Assembly: GCF_963676815.1 (NCBI RefSeq)
Contig: NZ_OY781365.1
Location: 2,576,501 to 2,640,500, forward strand
Length of the DNA stretch: 64,000 nt
Reading direction: 5' to 3'
From: an uncultured Draconibacterium sp.
Lineage (GTDB): Bacteria; Bacteroidota; Bacteroidia; Bacteroidales; Prolixibacteraceae
In this document: positions 45,116 to 55,255 of the stretch, in pieces
Layout: each line of letters opens with the position of its first letter
How positions within the stretch are numbered: position 1 is the first letter of the stretch
Notes under the pieces: model-generated
Told to the model about the DNA's origin: nothing
The model's database searches: none
The model's input: only the letters and a program-made list of their open reading frames with translations
Made by a program: the position numbers and the translations under genes

Positions 45116-47539
45116 CTATTCAGAAGGATTAATAATTAGCGTATAAGTGGAGTAACCAGTCTGTGAAATAGAATTTATTCCTTTAACGCGCCACTGATAT
45201 ATGCCCGGAGGAATCGTTAGTGTGATTTGATTATTTGTTAGTGTTGTATCTTCTATTAATGATTCGATACTGTCAAAAGAAGGAGTTACCAGTTGAAAGC
45301 TATATTCATCAACACCCTCTAATTTTTCCCACCAGAAAGTATGGTTAGTTTCTGTCGAAACGAGACTATCTTTAGGTGCAAGTAAGAAAATTTGTTTGTC
45401 GCTAATATCATCAATCTGTCCATTGCTAATGGTAAAATCCCAGGATTCAGAATAATCACTTTTATTCCCGGCAAGATCTTTTGTCCTTACTTTCCATCGA
45501 TAACTTCCTTCAGCGTTAAACGAATAGCCAAATGAACTACTCGGTGTATTTTCAGCTGCTATTGAAATTATGCTGCTGCCTGAAATTTTAAAAAGTTCCC
45601 ATTCATATGTGTTGCTTTCAGATGAAACAGATCCGTCATCCCAAGTAAATGTTACAGAATAGTCTTCCAGTGTGGCATTGTGTGACGGATAGACAAGCAT
45701 TGGAGTAGTGGGGGGTGTGAAATCAATTGAAAATGTGCGAAATGAAAAAATGGTCTCGCTGTTGTTCGTTTTATCTATAGCCTTTACCCCCCATGAATAT
45801 TCACCTTCATCTAAAGAGAGGGAAGTTTGTGTGTTTTCGGTTTGAAACACAGAAATTACATTCTCATCATTCCAGTTCCCATTTTTCAAAACAAATTCAT
45901 ATTTAACATTACTGTCCAACTGCTCCCAGTTAAATGTTATATTTTTTTGATTGATCATTTTATTGTTGTCAGGAGCTAATAACTGTAAGGTAGTTTCACT
46001 CAGGTCGTTATTATTAATTTCAAATTTTATGGTATCTGATTTAGAATTTAAACTTCCATCGGAAGCCTTAACACGTGCCTGATATAGCCCAGTCGGAAGG
46101 TTTAGACTGATCTTGTTATTTTGAATCCAGTCGTCATAGATAAGTTTAACAGGTGAAATAAAATCAGGAGAAACGATTTGAAGATGGTAATTAATGGCAT
46201 TTTCAATTTGATTCCATGCTATTGTTACATCACCATAGTTAAGTATCGAGTTATTTACTGGGAAAGTAAAATCCACTTTTTTATTGGAGAATAAAGAAAC
46301 GCCAAATTTTACGTTGCTATAAGGTGTATTTGTTGTGCCATCTGTCGCACGGATTCTTGCCTCGTATTCACCACCTTCGAGTTCAATTTCAAAATGGTTT
46401 GATTCAAGTTGTTGATCGTATACTAATTTTACGGGATTATCAAAAGAAGGACTAACGATCTGAATATGGTACGAATTTGCTCCCTTTACCTCCTCCCATA
46501 GAAATGAAACATTTGAATCGTCAATGATTAGTCCTTCAGTTGGAAGAAGAATCTCAACAGACTTATCGCTTAACATTTCATCCAGTTTTATGCTAAAACT
46601 GGAAAGATTGGAATATGTTCCTATTTTATCATTTTTATTGTATCCTACAATTTTCCAGTAATATGTATTTTCTGATGAAAACTGATGGAGGTACGATGTA
46701 TCTTGTGTTTCCGCGGTAAATGTTGGTTCTGTTTCATAAGGAGTATTATAAACGAACAGTTTGTAGCGAACAGATTCTTCTGTACCTTTCCATCTAAATT
46801 TAACCTGATCATAATTTAGAATTGTATCGCCAACTGGAAAAAGAAGGGTAGGTGCTACAGGACCGTATTTGTCTATTTCCAGTTCTCGTATGCTATATGA
46901 TGATGATTTTTTATGAACAGAGTCGACTGCCGAAACGCCCCAAACATATTTTCCGTCTGCTAAGGTTGTCGTTATATTTGGAATGGAGAGATAATTATTA
47001 AATAGCTCAGGACCTGTAATCCAGTCATCTTTTTTTATAATGAAGTTATAACTTGTAGCATTTTCAACAGGAGTCCATTCAAAACTTACTTTGTTTTCAG
47101 AAAATATCTCTCCTTCGGAAGGAGACAACAATTCGACTTGATCTTTACTGATATCGTAAGGTATTAAAACTGTTAGAGAATATTTCGAAAACGGGGTTTG
47201 TGATGTCGTGTTAAGAGCATTTACTCTCCACTGGTACTCCCCTGGCGACAAAATGCAATCGTAGCTATTATCCTCAATAATCGTATCAAGAAGTAATGAG
47301 TGACTTTGTGAGAAATCTGGACTAACGACTTGTAGGTTATAATTTAATGCTCCTTCTACACCTTCCCACCAGAACCTGACTGCTGTATTTTTAGTTCTCA
47401 GTTCATTTGTTGGAGATTGTAGTTGCACTGTTTTTTCAGTCAAATCTTCTTCTATAAAGTCACTACAACTGTTTACGATAAAGGATACGATTACAAGTAA
47501 ATGCAAAAAGTATTTTATTTTCTTAACTGTTTGCGTCAT
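45116..47539 (-). CDS. Lipoprotein with eight Fn3-like repeats, part of the secretion operon
   Basis: An 807-residue lipoprotein. The signal ends in lipobox FIVNSC (Cys about 25). Eight repeats of about 95 residues follow, each opening with a sLLxPxxxxxxxxxxVxFxWexVxxAxxYxxQIVxPxF pattern and closing with GxYxWRVxAxNxxxxTPYSxY. These are Fn3-like or related Ig-type modules. The gene overlaps the GspM-like gene upstream by 4 bp and is 2 bp from the GspC-like gene, so it belongs firmly to the secretion operon. No standard T2SS has such a part; it could be a periplasmic scaffold, pilotin substitute or surface receptor. Confidence 0.75.
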   Translation of the reverse strand: MTQTVKKIKYFLHLLVIVSFIVNSCSDFIEEDLTEKTVQLQSPTNELRTKNTAVRFWWEGVEGALNYNLQVVSPDFSQSHSLLLDTIIEDNSYDCILSPGEYQWRVNALNTTSQTPFSKYSLTVLIPYDISKDQVELLSPSEGEIFSENKVSFEWTPVENATSYNFIIKKDDWITGPELFNNYLSIPNITTTLADGKYVWGVSAVDSVHKKSSSYSIRELEIDKYGPVAPTLLFPVGDTILNYDQVKFRWKGTEESVRYKLFVYNTPYETEPTFTAETQDTSYLHQFSSENTYYWKIVGYNKNDKIGTYSNLSSFSIKLDEMLSDKSVEILLPTEGLIIDDSNVSFLWEEVKGANSYHIQIVSPSFDNPVKLVYDQQLESNHFEIELEGGEYEARIRATDGTTNTPYSNVKFGVSLFSNKKVDFTFPVNNSILNYGDVTIAWNQIENAINYHLQIVSPDFISPVKLIYDDWIQNNKISLNLPTGLYQARVKASDGSLNSKSDTIKFEINNNDLSETTLQLLAPDNNKMINQKNITFNWEQLDSNVKYEFVLKNGNWNDENVISVFQTENTQTSLSLDEGEYSWGVKAIDKTNNSETIFSFRTFSIDFTPPTTPMLVYPSHNATLEDYSVTFTWDDGSVSSESNTYEWELFKISGSSIISIAAENTPSSSFGYSFNAEGSYRWKVRTKDLAGNKSDYSESWDFTISNGQIDDISDKQIFLLAPKDSLVSTETNHTFWWEKLEGVDEYSFQLVTPSFDSIESLIEDTTLTNNQITLTIPPGIYQWRVKGINSISQTGYSTYTLIINPSE

Positions 47540-48066
47540 AATTGTGTGGGTTTGCTAAATGTTTGAATATATAATCTTAGTCTAAGTTTGTTCGTTCTGC
47601 TCTTTCTATCATTATGGAGAAAAAACTCAGTTGATGCTATTTTTCCTATGCTTTTTTTCTGCTCAAAGAATTGAAGTAGCTGAACAAGATGAGTAAAGCG
47701 ACCTTCTAATTCCAATTGAAAAGTTTGAATTATATAATTCTCGCTTTGCTGTTTGTGAACAGGCGATAACTGGCATAAATCTATTTGTTTTGTGTCATAA
47801 ATGTATCGGGAAATTTCATTGATTATTTGTTCTTGTTTTATATCAGTAGTCGAAGCGCCGATTTGCTGGTCTACAAGTTCCAGTTTCCTTTTTAAAAGCG
47901 CTATTTGTTGAGGAGCATTCTCCAGTAGTTCCAGTTGATCTTGTTGGTGTTTTACATTAGAATATAAATCAATACTAGGTTTTATTGCCATCTTCCAGGA
48001 AAGCAAAAGTGTAAATGTAAAAACAGTCACAACCAGATATAATCTTTTTTTATATTTTTTCATCAC
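47536..48066 (-). CDS. GspM/PilO-like inner-membrane protein
   Basis: A 176-residue bitopic protein. A membrane helix at about 9-27 is followed by a coiled coil (about 35-75) and a small ferredoxin-like C-terminal domain (YIIQTFQLELEGRFTHLVQLLQFFEQ). This is the PilO/GspM layout, and the QLELEGRFxxLxxFL pattern is characteristic. It lies 2 bp after the GspL/PilMN-like gene. Confidence 0.75.
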   Translation of the reverse strand: MMKKYKKRLYLVVTVFTFTLLLSWKMAIKPSIDLYSNVKHQQDQLELLENAPQQIALLKRKLELVDQQIGASTTDIKQEQIINEISRYIYDTKQIDLCQLSPVHKQQSENYIIQTFQLELEGRFTHLVQLLQFFEQKKSIGKIASTEFFLHNDRKSRTNKLRLRLYIQTFSKPTQL

Positions 48067-48068
48067 CT

Positions 48069-49298
48069 CTATTTTGAGATTACGGCATAAGTTATAATTT
48101 CCAACACAAACTCTGCACTTTTACTTCCGGGTTCATAGTGGTAGTCTTGAAATGATATTTTTTCACACCATTTGGAACGCTCAATATTTGACAGAAACTC
48201 CCTGTAACTAGTAACCGACTCGGCTTTTCCTTCTAATTCTATTACATTATTTTTGAACTCAAGTATTTCATTTGTTTTTATTTTCTTTTGAATTGGATTG
48301 ATGCAAAGTTTTGTTAGTTTAATGCCATCGGTTGTATTTAAGCCTATTTGATCAGAATAGTAACTTGAAAAACCGCTTTGTTCCAATGAGGTTATTAATA
48401 TAAAGTTCTGTTTATTCTTAAGTTTGGTTTGAATGTCGGAAAGTTGGGATAACATATTCTCGCGTGTACTGATTTGAAGGGCTTGATTGTTTTGTTTTGT
48501 ATACAGATAGTCAAAACAAAAATAGTTTACTAGTAGTAGAACTAAAATTATAGCAAGCCCTGTCTTTATCAGCTGTTTCGAGTATTTGGAATATATAGCT
48601 TCAGAAGAACCATTTATGAACTGCTGAAAACTATGGGTATAGTTTAGCGGTGATAGAGAGACATGTATCGCGCAACAAAGTGCAAAAATGGTTTGAACAT
48701 CTCTTTTCTCATCCATAAAAAATCTTGAATCACTCTTTCCCAATCCCTTTGCTATTCCACTAGCTTTCCCATCTTGAATTAATAATGAAGTTTCTCCAAA
48801 ATCAATTGTGTCATCCTTTTCTTTAAAGTTATTGCATAGCGCTATTACAGGCGATACTCCCATAAATATTCCGGAAAAACAGAAATCATTTAGATCTACT
48901 TTTTTTAGGAGAATATCAATTTGATCTTTTCGTGCTACTGTTAAAATAGATTTATTGTTTCCCAGATTGTCGATCTGAACTATAAAATCATTGAGGTTAA
49001 AGTTTGGCAATGCTTTTTGCACTTTATTGTACGACAAATGTTCGGGATGTTCTTTTGTAACCACGCCGGAACCTGAAACATGTATAAATACAGGTAATCC
49101 CTTTAAAGTTTGAATTCTGGCGGTATCACAGTTTTCAATAAAACTATCTATTTTATTTTCAATGTTAAGATTTGATCTACTCTTCTCAATAAGAAAGAGG
49201 GTAGAAGAAAAATAACTCTTGCCTTTAAAATTAAGACAAAGAATAATAAACTTCTTAAATTTTACATTCTTTCGTATTACGGAGTAAAAGCGGTTCAT
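48069..49298 (-). CDS. GspL-like (PilM-PilN fused) platform protein
   Basis: A 409-residue protein with a cytoplasmic PilM/GspL-like part (about 1-235), one membrane helix (about 245-265, GLAIILVLLLVNYFCFDYLY) and a periplasmic PilN-like part with a coiled coil and the segment NVIELEGKAESVTSYREFLSNIERSKW near the end. That is the architecture of GspL, or of PilM fused to PilN. The cytoplasmic part is divergent, and no clear actin-like ATP motifs are visible. It starts 1 bp from the secretin gene's stop. Confidence 0.72.
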   Translation of the reverse strand: MNRFYSVIRKNVKFKKFIILCLNFKGKSYFSSTLFLIEKSRSNLNIENKIDSFIENCDTARIQTLKGLPVFIHVSGSGVVTKEHPEHLSYNKVQKALPNFNLNDFIVQIDNLGNNKSILTVARKDQIDILLKKVDLNDFCFSGIFMGVSPVIALCNNFKEKDDTIDFGETSLLIQDGKASGIAKGLGKSDSRFFMDEKRDVQTIFALCCAIHVSLSPLNYTHSFQQFINGSSEAIYSKYSKQLIKTGLAIILVLLLVNYFCFDYLYTKQNNQALQISTRENMLSQLSDIQTKLKNKQNFILITSLEQSGFSSYYSDQIGLNTTDGIKLTKLCINPIQKKIKTNEILEFKNNVIELEGKAESVTSYREFLSNIERSKWCEKISFQDYHYEPGSKSAEFVLEIITYAVISK

Positions 49299-49299
49299 A

Positions 49300-51147
49300 C
49301 TAGTATAAAATGGTAGGTTTTATAAAAACATTTAGTCTGCTCTTATTATTTCTTTTTTTCGTTTTTGTAAAAAACCATTTAATGATTGGTATTCTGGCTA
49401 CAAAAGGTAACCCGGAATGCGACTTTTCTGATTCTATTTCTTCCAAGCCTCCTAACAAAACCATTTCCTGATTTTTTACTCTTATCATCGATTTAAACGT
49501 TCTTGAGATAAGCCCTGGAGGAGCATTTTCTTTGTATCTATCAGTAAAATTAGATTGTTCTACTTCCACTTCGAGTGTAACATCTCCATTTCCAGTAACG
49601 AATGGTTCAATTGTAACTCCTAATTGTGCTCGTACAGGTAAATAAGTTGTAAGAGTTTCAAGTTGAGGATCTAAACTTCCCTGGTACATATTTCTGTTCT
49701 CTTCATAATACTGCGTTTCTCCAATCGACAAATCCGCGGCATGCCCGTTTAATGTTGACAATTGTGGAGTACTTCGAATATCGATAGTTCCATTGGATTC
49801 CAGTGCTTTTAATTTGATGTAAAATTCAGGTGTGACTTTCCCCAATTTAGTTAGGCCCAGCTTGCTTATCGCATTGTTGATGGCTGAGGCGGTCATTGTA
49901 TAATCTATGCCTGGGTTAATTGTTCCCCCTTTTGTCACTGGATTATCCGCAGAAGCTAATCCGGCTTCAATCCCTGTTTCAAGTTCCGCAGTGTTTGAAA
50001 CATCTATTATCATGACGTCAATTAAAACTACCGGAACAGATACATCTAATTCCCTCAGTTTGTTTTCTGCATCGGATAAAATGTCAGCATCAGCGGTAAG
50101 CATGATACTGTTTAATTCTGAAAATTCTTTTAACTCAACATCTGGTAAGAAATTTATGGGAAGCATCTCTATTAGAGAATCTACTCGTCTATAGTTAAAT
50201 TTAACAATTCGGGTGGTTTTCATTTCTTTAGATCCTCTGGCTCCTAGGTGTAGTACACCATTCTGGAATTTATAGGTTTGTTGAGTTCCTGATACCAGGC
50301 TATTTAGCAAAATTTCAATAGATACATTTTTTAACGCTATTTTTTTCTCTCCTTGTAATGGTTGATCTTGTTCAAAAGCAATATCAAGTTTGTTAACCAC
50401 ATGTTGTAAAATTTCGTTTAGTACTAGATTTTCTCCGTTTATCGAAATCTGCCCTAAATCATTAATGGAGATTATTCTATCTAATGTTTGGTTGGTACTA
50501 CCTACAAACTCCTCCTCACCATTTAGTAATGCCGGTTCGAACAAAATAATATTATCCGGTTCCACTTTTATACTTAGACCGTTACTCTTTGCTAAACCCT
50601 GCAATGCATTGATTGCGGTTAAAGAATCGACGAACCCATTTAGAAGTGTGGATTCAGTATTCCCCAGAAGGAAAAAATTATAATCAGATATATTTGAAAG
50701 TTGTTGGGTAAACTCTTTTAGTGTTGCCTTCTCAAGGTCGTAGGATAGGCGGTTGTCCTTGAATTTTACTATACATTTTGAAGAGTTCTCTGAAACTGGT
50801 TGAAGATTTATAATATTGCCATATATCTTACAGTTTAATTTGTACTCTTCACAAAGCATGTATATTATGTCTTTGGCTTTAACACCTGCGAAATTATTAT
50901 TTACTGGTGTATTAAGAGATGGAGAAATGGCAATATTAAGGCCAACGTGATTGGATACTGTTCGTACGAACTCTGATAAAGGAAGATTATTTAATGACAA
51001 GTCTACCGTTTCATTGAGCTGTGGAATAGTGTGATTTGATAAACTATCCAACATCGTTTTCAATGAAGATTCACGATTGTTTTGACAATTGCCTGTAAAT
51101 GAAAAGCATATGATAAGAATTGTCAGGAGTTTTGATCGAAATTTCAT
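49300..51147 (-). CDS. gspD: Secretin (GspD/PilQ)
   Basis: A 615-residue outer-membrane secretin. A signal peptide (to about 21, GNCQ) is followed by an STN/N0 domain (LNLPLSEFVRTVSNHVGLNIAIS, about 50-72), further N-domains and the C-terminal secretin domain with VPVVLIDVMIIDVSNT, ATPEFYIKLKALES-like strands, LSTLNGHAADLSIGETQYY, GVTIEPFVTGNGDVTLEVEVEQS and MVLLGGLEEIESEKSHSGLPFVARIPIIKWFF. It is the first gene of the leftward secretion operon; a probable promoter lies 37 bp upstream. Confidence 0.95.
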   Translation of the reverse strand: MKFRSKLLTILIICFSFTGNCQNNRESSLKTMLDSLSNHTIPQLNETVDLSLNNLPLSEFVRTVSNHVGLNIAISPSLNTPVNNNFAGVKAKDIIYMLCEEYKLNCKIYGNIINLQPVSENSSKCIVKFKDNRLSYDLEKATLKEFTQQLSNISDYNFFLLGNTESTLLNGFVDSLTAINALQGLAKSNGLSIKVEPDNIILFEPALLNGEEEFVGSTNQTLDRIISINDLGQISINGENLVLNEILQHVVNKLDIAFEQDQPLQGEKKIALKNVSIEILLNSLVSGTQQTYKFQNGVLHLGARGSKEMKTTRIVKFNYRRVDSLIEMLPINFLPDVELKEFSELNSIMLTADADILSDAENKLRELDVSVPVVLIDVMIIDVSNTAELETGIEAGLASADNPVTKGGTINPGIDYTMTASAINNAISKLGLTKLGKVTPEFYIKLKALESNGTIDIRSTPQLSTLNGHAADLSIGETQYYEENRNMYQGSLDPQLETLTTYLPVRAQLGVTIEPFVTGNGDVTLEVEVEQSNFTDRYKENAPPGLISRTFKSMIRVKNQEMVLLGGLEEIESEKSHSGLPFVARIPIIKWFFTKTKKRNNKSRLNVFIKPTILY

Positions 51148-51183
51148 GGTTCGTTTTAAATATGCTAAGGATTTGAACTGCTA

Positions 51184-51213
51184 CAAATGTATAATTTCTC
51201 TCTAATATTCAAA
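51184..51213 (-). promoter_or_regulatory. Probable promoter of the leftward secretion operon
   Basis: On the minus strand, TTTG (51210-51213) and TACATTTG (51184-51191) are 18 bp apart. The -7 box is a full match, and the spacing is slightly short. It ends 37 bp before the secretin start codon. Confidence 0.5.
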
Positions 51214-51358
51214 ATCCTTAATAATCCCCATGGATTACTTCATCGTTAAATTTTTTCTTGACTTTTTTGAAAGGTGTGAAATTACTAGGTTTATTGAGTT
51301 GTAGGATGTTAATATTTCTTTTTATGTTATTTAGCATGAAAGAAATAAAAAATAAATG

Positions 51359-51390
51359 TTTGTTGGTTAAATTAATAATACATAAGTTTG
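51359..51390 (+). promoter_or_regulatory. Promoter of Rhs cassette 2 (TTTG-N20-TAAGTTTG)
   Basis: TTTG at 51359-51362 and TAAGTTTG at 51383-51390, 20 bp apart, an exact Bacteroidota consensus. It is conserved with 59798-59829. It implies a leader of about 580 nt. Confidence 0.75.
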
Positions 51391-51568
51391 GATAGTAATA
51401 TTTACAAACTCTTTTTTACCAATTATGATTTTTAGTACCCTTAAAAATGCAGTTTACACCTAGAGTAAAAATAGTAGCAAGTACGAGATAGTTGTCTGGT
51501 CTTGTGTTGATGACCTTGATCGTCAATTGCTTATGTTGGTAGTGTGAGAATAATGCTAAAAAAGAAAA

Positions 51569-51632
51569 GCCCTCTGATAAACAGAGGGCATCCAATAATA
51601 AATTGTTAACAGGGAATTGCAGTTCCCATAAA
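51569..51632 (+). ncRNA. Conserved leader element, copy 2 (upstream of Rhs cassette 2)
   Basis: Three consecutive hairpins: GCCCTCTG/CAGAGGGC (51569-51589, loop ATAAA), AATAAT/ATTGTT (51594-51607, with one T-G pair) and GGGAA/TTCCC (51612-51627, loop TTGCAG), then ATAAA. No U-run follows the first stem, so it is not a plain terminator. It lies about 180-240 nt after the promoter and 350 nt before the start codon. Confidence 0.65.
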
Positions 51633-51980
51633 GCTTCAAAGTTATGAAAACATAGATGAAAAACCATTCTTATCTGCAAAATATTCTTATTTGCAAAGTT
51701 TAATTACTATAAGATTGATATAGTTTCAAGTAATAATACCTGGATTTTTCTATGGTTAATAATTAGCATTTCAATCTTCCTGTATTTTGACCTACAAATT
51801 TCTTTGGTTCAACAAGTGTTATTTTGACTCTCAGAGGTTTGAGACTTTTACTACTTTTCTATTATGGATAGATGAAATATGTGATCTAAAGATTAGTAGA
51901 ATTAAAGACAAAGTTATTATCAAATGGGTAACTTATAAATGGATGCCCTAACCATTATTAATCAATAATTAGAATTTATT

Positions 51981-54900
51981 ATGTCAAAACAAATGTTTTT
52001 ATGCGCAATCGTATTGTGCATAGTCAAACTTGGAGTCTGTCAGGATATTCCAAACTTGACTCCCCCTTCTCCGGAATCTACGTCACTTGCTAAATTTATT
52101 GAAACACCTGTGTCGCATTATTCTGGAATGCCAACGGTGAATATTCCTATATATACAATTAACGAGAAGGGATATAAATTGCCGGTATCGGTTGATTACC
52201 ATTCCCGAGGAATTAAAGTTGAGGAGGTCGCTTCAAGGGTAGGTATAGGTTGGGCTCTTAACTACGGTGGAAATATCTCGAGACAGGTAAGGGGGAGTGC
52301 TGATGAAAGCACCTATGGATATCTAAATCTTGATTTTTACGACGATTTTTTTACCAACTCTACTACGCGGAGTTCTGTTTATTCAGCTTCTACGAATCAT
52401 AACTACGATTTTGTGCCGGATCAGTTTTATTTAAGTGCGAATGGGAGTGGTGGAAAATTTATTTTTGACCAGAATGATGGTCAACCAGTGTTGCAGGAAT
52501 TTGAGAATACATTGATTTCTTATACAATTGAAAGTTCAAAGATCGCATCGTTTATTGTGACCGATGAATACGGAAACAAGTATTACTACGGAAAATCAAA
52601 AGATGGAAGTAGAAATGCCCGAGATTATGATGTAACAAAACTAATTACTCAGGTGCAAGGGGAGTCTGTTGTTTTATCAAATCCATCGATAACAGAATAT
52701 TATAACACCTGGCATTTGATGGAGATTGAAACTCCGGATGATGGCAAGATCGAGTTTTATTATGTAGAAGAAATTCCTGTATATTATCGTAGATCGTATG
52801 ACAAAATCAATGATGATAAAAAACCCGAAAGCTTCTTTTCAAAGGTTATCGGTCATCAATATCAGCTAAGCGAAATCCGATTTAGCACCGGGAAATTGGT
52901 TTTTCAGAAGTCATCTACCGAACGGAGTGACTTAGACAATGCATATGCTTTGGATAGAGTTGAGCTTTATGATCAGAACAATAGTTTAGTGAGAAAATAC
53001 CAGTTTGGATATCAGTATACTACCGCAGCCAGTAATGGTAATCAATTGTCGTATTTAAAAACGATTGAATCACAGGCCGCTAAAAGACTATTTTTAAAAA
53101 GTATTCAGGAGAAGGATAGCCAGAACAATGCGTTACCAGCCTATTCCTTTGATTATAATTCCACAGTTTTACCAAACCGGTTCTCAAATTCTCAGGATGT
53201 TTGGGGATATTACAATGGTGCTAACAACGGAGAGTATTTAACTTTCTTTAATTATGCGTCATATAATGTAGATCGGACGGTGCAAGGTGCATATTCCGGA
53301 GCTGGGTTGTTAACAAAGATCACCTTCCCAACAGGGGGATCTACAGAATATACATACGATCAAAATGTTGCAATGCCAAGTGCTGTAATGAGAAATATTA
53401 TTTCTCAGAATATTAATCCTTTGGAAACAGTATCAGATGGTTTAGGCTTTTTGGATTTAAGTTATTACGATGGAAGACGAGCCTATATTAAACCAATTAC
53501 GATTGGTAATATCTCGGGTGTTGTAAACGTTAGCAATTTTTGGGTTCAGAACGCAAGTATAATGGATTTTAATTTTTCCATTGAAGGAATAGGTGGAAGT
53601 CCTGTATATTCCTTGATTCCCGGACAAACAACTTTTATTGATATAGGATCCGGAGTATACTATTTAAAGGTTTCCCCCAAAAGCTCGGGCTTTGATCCGT
53701 ATAATTTTGATCATGGTTTTAATATTAACCTGAGCTGGCAACAACCTGAAGTTAATCAGAATGAGTTGATATATGCCGGTGGGAAAAGAATTAATACGGT
53801 TGTAAATAAATTGGCTGATGGTAGCGTGGCATCAAGAAAAGAATATCGGTATGTTGATTCACAAGGAGAAACTACCGGTTTAATTTTTGGTATGCCAAAT
53901 TGTTACACGCTTAATAAGGAACTTAGTATCGGCGGATTTCAGGTTTTTGAAGCGTATGGAGCAGTACCAGGTAGTCCGCTTAATATGGGGCAGGGAAACA
54001 GTGTCGGTTATTCAAAGGTTACTGAGTATTTTGGAACTGTGTCTTCAAATCAAGGAAGAACGGACTATGAATTTACTGATCTGGAGAATACCGGTGATTA
54101 TTACAAATTTCCATATACAATGCCAACGGATAACGAGTGGTTACGAGGTAAGCCTCTGGTAATAGCAAATTATAGAAAAAAGACAGATGGAAGTTTTGAG
54201 CTGGTTAAAAAAGTTGAAAATGAATATTTGTATGGAGACTATGTTGATGAATTCGGTAGTTCTTCTTATAATGTATTTATTCCATTTCTAGGTATGAATA
54301 ATCCAATCCCAATTTCTACAAGTATTACTCCTGATTTAGATCGATTGTATTTGAAAAACAAAAGGTTATTTCGTTTTCCTTTAGCAATTTTTGCTTTTGA
54401 AATGAATGATTATGGAAGTATAGATCCGAATGGCGATGTCTATTACAAAATATATCATATTACTGGCGGTAGCTTGGATTTAAACAAAACCCAAACCACC
54501 GATTACGTCAACGGAGTAGCAAGCCTTATTACAACTACAGATTATTTTTATAACTACGATGATCATTACCAACTTAGCCGAACTGAAACGACAAATAGTA
54601 ATGGAGATGTGATTAAGAATTATCTGCGATATCCACAAGACTATAATAGTGGAGTAGAAAATTTTAATACATTAATTTCGAATAATATTGTTGGTAAAGT
54701 TGTGGATAACCGAACCTATAACGGAAGTCTTCTTGTTTCTGGTATTCAGAATAAATTCAATAACGACGGGTTAGTAACCGATGTATATAAGTTCGAGACA
54801 GATGTTACTGATCTTGCTTTTAATGCAGGTAATGCCTATACCTTTTCTCACGAGGCTAATTATCACTACACGAATTCGAATCTGGATCAGGTATTTCCAG

Positions 54901-55232
54901 AGAATGACATTAAAACAGTTTACTTGTGGGATTCAAAAGGAGAATATGTAATGGCAAAAGTAGAGAATGCTACTTACTCGCAATTAAGTTCATTACAAAA
55001 TAAGGTTTGCACCTATAGTAGTAAAACTTTGTATAATAACATTAAAAGTTTGGTTTCAGGTGCCATTATAACAACATATAGTTATGATCCTTTAATTGGA
55101 ATATCGGAACAAACCGATACAAATGGAGTAACGTCGTATTTTGAATACGATAGTTTTGGCAGACTAAAATTTGTGAAGAACGATGATAGCCACATACAAA
55201 ACATGGTTAGATACAATTATGGTTCGAATTAA
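51981..55232 (+). CDS. Rhs cassette 2 'A' protein: secreted RHS/YD-repeat protein
   Basis: A 1,083-residue exported protein with a signal peptide (to about 20, GVCQ). The N-terminal region has PVSHYSGMPTVNIPIYTINEKGYKLPVSVDYHSRGIKVEEVASRVGIGWALNYGGNISRQVRG, the hallmark of Bacteroidota RHS A proteins and SpvB-like domains. YD repeats follow, ending VYLWDSKGEYVMAKVENATYSQL and YDSFGRLKFVKNDDSHIQNMVRYNYG. The C-terminal 110 residues closely resemble those of the cassette 3 A protein, while the middle is divergent. There is no toxin tip. The B gene starts 23 bp later. Confidence 0.88.
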   Translation: MSKQMFLCAIVLCIVKLGVCQDIPNLTPPSPESTSLAKFIETPVSHYSGMPTVNIPIYTINEKGYKLPVSVDYHSRGIKVEEVASRVGIGWALNYGGNISRQVRGSADESTYGYLNLDFYDDFFTNSTTRSSVYSASTNHNYDFVPDQFYLSANGSGGKFIFDQNDGQPVLQEFENTLISYTIESSKIASFIVTDEYGNKYYYGKSKDGSRNARDYDVTKLITQVQGESVVLSNPSITEYYNTWHLMEIETPDDGKIEFYYVEEIPVYYRRSYDKINDDKKPESFFSKVIGHQYQLSEIRFSTGKLVFQKSSTERSDLDNAYALDRVELYDQNNSLVRKYQFGYQYTTAASNGNQLSYLKTIESQAAKRLFLKSIQEKDSQNNALPAYSFDYNSTVLPNRFSNSQDVWGYYNGANNGEYLTFFNYASYNVDRTVQGAYSGAGLLTKITFPTGGSTEYTYDQNVAMPSAVMRNIISQNINPLETVSDGLGFLDLSYYDGRRAYIKPITIGNISGVVNVSNFWVQNASIMDFNFSIEGIGGSPVYSLIPGQTTFIDIGSGVYYLKVSPKSSGFDPYNFDHGFNINLSWQQPEVNQNELIYAGGKRINTVVNKLADGSVASRKEYRYVDSQGETTGLIFGMPNCYTLNKELSIGGFQVFEAYGAVPGSPLNMGQGNSVGYSKVTEYFGTVSSNQGRTDYEFTDLENTGDYYKFPYTMPTDNEWLRGKPLVIANYRKKTDGSFELVKKVENEYLYGDYVDEFGSSSYNVFIPFLGMNNPIPISTSITPDLDRLYLKNKRLFRFPLAIFAFEMNDYGSIDPNGDVYYKIYHITGGSLDLNKTQTTDYVNGVASLITTTDYFYNYDDHYQLSRTETTNSNGDVIKNYLRYPQDYNSGVENFNTLISNNIVGKVVDNRTYNGSLLVSGIQNKFNNDGLVTDVYKFETDVTDLAFNAGNAYTFSHEANYHYTNSNLDQVFPENDIKTVYLWDSKGEYVMAKVENATYSQLSSLQNKVCTYSSKTLYNNIKSLVSGAIITTYSYDPLIGISEQTDTNGVTSYFEYDSFGRLKFVKNDDSHIQNMVRYNYGSN

Positions 55233-55255
55233 TTCCCAATTAAATCTGAATAAAA

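Larger units (their letters stand above)
51214..51980. other. Divergent intergenic region: secretion operon / Rhs cassette 2 leader
   Basis: No gene. The left end has the leftward secretin promoter. From about 51318 to 51655 the sequence is homologous to 59760-60090 (upstream of cassette 3), covering promoter, leader and hairpins. The remaining 300 bp before cassette 2 are AT-rich and unconserved. Confidence 0.6.

Noticed and set aside
51416..51679. An 87-codon leftward open frame in the cassette 2 leader
   Set aside because: It overlaps the promoter and conserved hairpins, and the homologous cassette 3 leader does not preserve it as a protein.
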